From the NCBI GenBank assembly GCA_945902215.1, contig CAMDML010000019.1:1-46338 (forward strand): a DNA stretch of 46,338 nucleotides, written 5' to 3'. Numbering within the stretch: the first letter of the stretch is position 1; each line of letters begins with the position of its first letter. The notes under the pieces are model-generated. The model did not search any database and was not told where the DNA came from. It saw nothing but the letters and a program-made list of their open reading frames with translations. Position numbers and translations under genes: made by a program. The DNA is from Klebsiella pneumoniae (GTDB lineage: Bacteria > Pseudomonadota > Gammaproteobacteria > Pseudomonadales > Pseudohongiellaceae). Below are positions 45,744-46,338 of this stretch, piece after piece.

Positions 45744-45801
45744 GGGCGTCAGTTGTGCGTCAACTGCACGTCCGGCGGGTGTCAGTTCTGTGTCAGAACA
45801 G
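45744..45801. repeat. Two tandem 33-base hairpin units between mutS and recA
   Basis: The units begin GGGCGTCAGTT (45744) and GGGTGTCAGTT (45777), a period of 33. Each forms a hairpin: CAGTTG-TGCGT-CAACTG (45750-45766) and GTTCTG-TGT-CAGAAC (45785-45799). Sequence differences in the arms keep the pairing. They lie in the 514-base mutS-recA gap, which contains no gene I can recognise. Confidence 0.6.
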
Positions 45802-45978
45802 ACAAGCATGCTTCCCACTTCCCCTCTAATTATTGTCTTACATCCCCGGCCAGGCCCTCCCAACTGCATCAGCGCGCCCCATTCAACCCAAGTGGCTGTC
45901 CAGAACCTTAGAACCTTGACACGCAGTTTTCCAGATAATTCCTTGTCACCAAAGGCGATTATTTCCGCGAAATCATTT

Positions 45979-46007
45979 TTGCCGAAACAGGGTTTATCTG
46001 CTTTAAT
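45979..46007 (+). promoter_or_regulatory. recA promoter candidate
   Basis: TTGCCG (45979-45984) and TTTAAT (46002-46007) are 17 bases apart, matching sigma-70 boxes at 4/6 and 5/6. The leader would be about 105 bases. No CTG-N10-CAG LexA box was seen by eye around it. Confidence 0.45.
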
Positions 46008-46020
46008 GAAGACTGTGCCG

Positions 46021-46045
46021 GAAGCTATTTAAAGCTTCTGTTTTT
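46021..46045 (+). promoter_or_regulatory. Terminator-like hairpin in the recA leader
   Basis: GAAGCT (46021-46026) pairs with AGCTTC (46033-46038) around ATTTAA, followed by TG and five T (46041-46045). It lies between the candidate promoter and the start codon. The stem is short, so attenuation is only a possibility. Confidence 0.35.
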
Positions 46046-46118
46046 CATTCCCGAACGCGGACGGAAAATTCACAAAAAACCGAAAATTCACGCGTATTTC
46101 TATTTCAGGATAACGGCA

Positions 46119-46338
46119 ATGGCAGAAAAAGACTCCAACAAAGACTCCACAAAAGACGCCAATAAAGAGAAGGCACTCACAGCAGCGCTGGCGCAGATCG
46201 AACGCCAGTTCGGCAAGGGCTCCATGATGCGCCTTGGTGCCAACGAAAACATCGCGATTCCAGTTATTTCCACTGGCTCCCTTGGCCTCGATATCGCACT
46301 GGGTGTTGGCGGTTTGCCGCGCGGTCGAGTCGTTGAAA
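46119..46338 (+). CDS. recA: Recombinase RecA, 5' part (cut by window end)
   Basis: The first 73 codons are present. RecA forms filaments on single-stranded DNA, drives strand exchange and triggers SOS cleavage of LexA. ATG 46119 has AGGA (46107-46110) eight bases upstream. A Lys/Asp-rich N-terminus ([17 protein letters not shown]) precedes the conserved [19 protein letters not shown], then [20 protein letters not shown]. The Walker A lies beyond the window. The leader segment before the conserved core is about a dozen residues longer than in E. coli RecA. Confidence 0.97.
   Translation, partial: MAEKDSNKDSTKDANKEKALTAALAQIERQFGKGSMMRLGANENIAIPVISTGSLGLDIALGVGGLPRGRVVE

Noticed and set aside
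45788-45801. LexA box CTG...CAG upstream of recA
   Set aside because: The two half-sites are eight bases apart instead of ten and are part of the duplicated hairpin unit.

Overview
The window reads as chromosomal DNA of a moderately GC-rich gammaproteobacterium. The evidence is the conserved block nlpD-rpoS-fdxA-mutS-recA, the divergent rne/rluC pair, the ETF-QO/EtfBA arrangement and a TatD of the E. coli type. The TonB receptor, GMC dehydrogenase and Tat-exported sugar-isomerase genes resemble aquatic Pseudomonadales/Cellvibrionales-type genomes; that placement is inference. No tRNA, rRNA, CRISPR array, prophage or IS element was seen.

Layout. (1) 1-740: a structured element at the left edge, then an IbpA-type small heat-shock gene with a sigma-32-like promoter and a ROSE-like RNA thermometer. 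(2) 740-7926, minus strand: an operon moxR > DUF58 > DUF4381 > batA > batB/C > batD, an envelope-associated AAA/VWA system. (3) 8091-15285: housekeeping genes pyrD, a DUF836 thioredoxin-like gene, an M15 peptidase, tatD, ilvE and topA. (4) 15326-22242: an accessory region with a GMC dehydrogenase, its Tat-lipoprotein small subunit, a divergent TonB-dependent receptor and a FecR-domain repeat protein whose gene has an in-frame stop. (5) 22568-32529, minus strand: ETF-QO > AddB-like nuclease > AddA-like helicase/nuclease > Tat-exported TIM-barrel isomerase > DAHP synthase, with gaps of 5-77 bases or overlaps. (6) 32662-34952: etfB-etfA-yceI. (7) 35091-40184: rne, an 836-base hairpin-rich region, rluC and the yceF-type maf. 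(8) 40384-46338: nlpD, rpoS, fdxA, mutS and the start of recA.

How genes cooperate. EtfAB collects electrons from acyl-CoA and other dehydrogenases, and ETF-QO passes them to quinone. The GMC enzyme, its Tat lipoprotein and the TonB receptor look like an uptake-plus-periplasmic-oxidation module for an unknown substrate. MoxR, DUF58 and the Bat proteins form a probable chaperone-like membrane assembly system. AddA- and AddB-like proteins, MutS and RecA cover DNA repair.

Most notable items: the nonsense codon in the FecR-domain gene; a REP-like palindrome present inside the DUF4381 coding sequence and again upstream of rne, with compensatory stem changes; the long structured region upstream of rne; the ROSE-like thermometer; and the uncharacterised GMC/TonB module. 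I did not find a convincing wholly new defence or signalling system.
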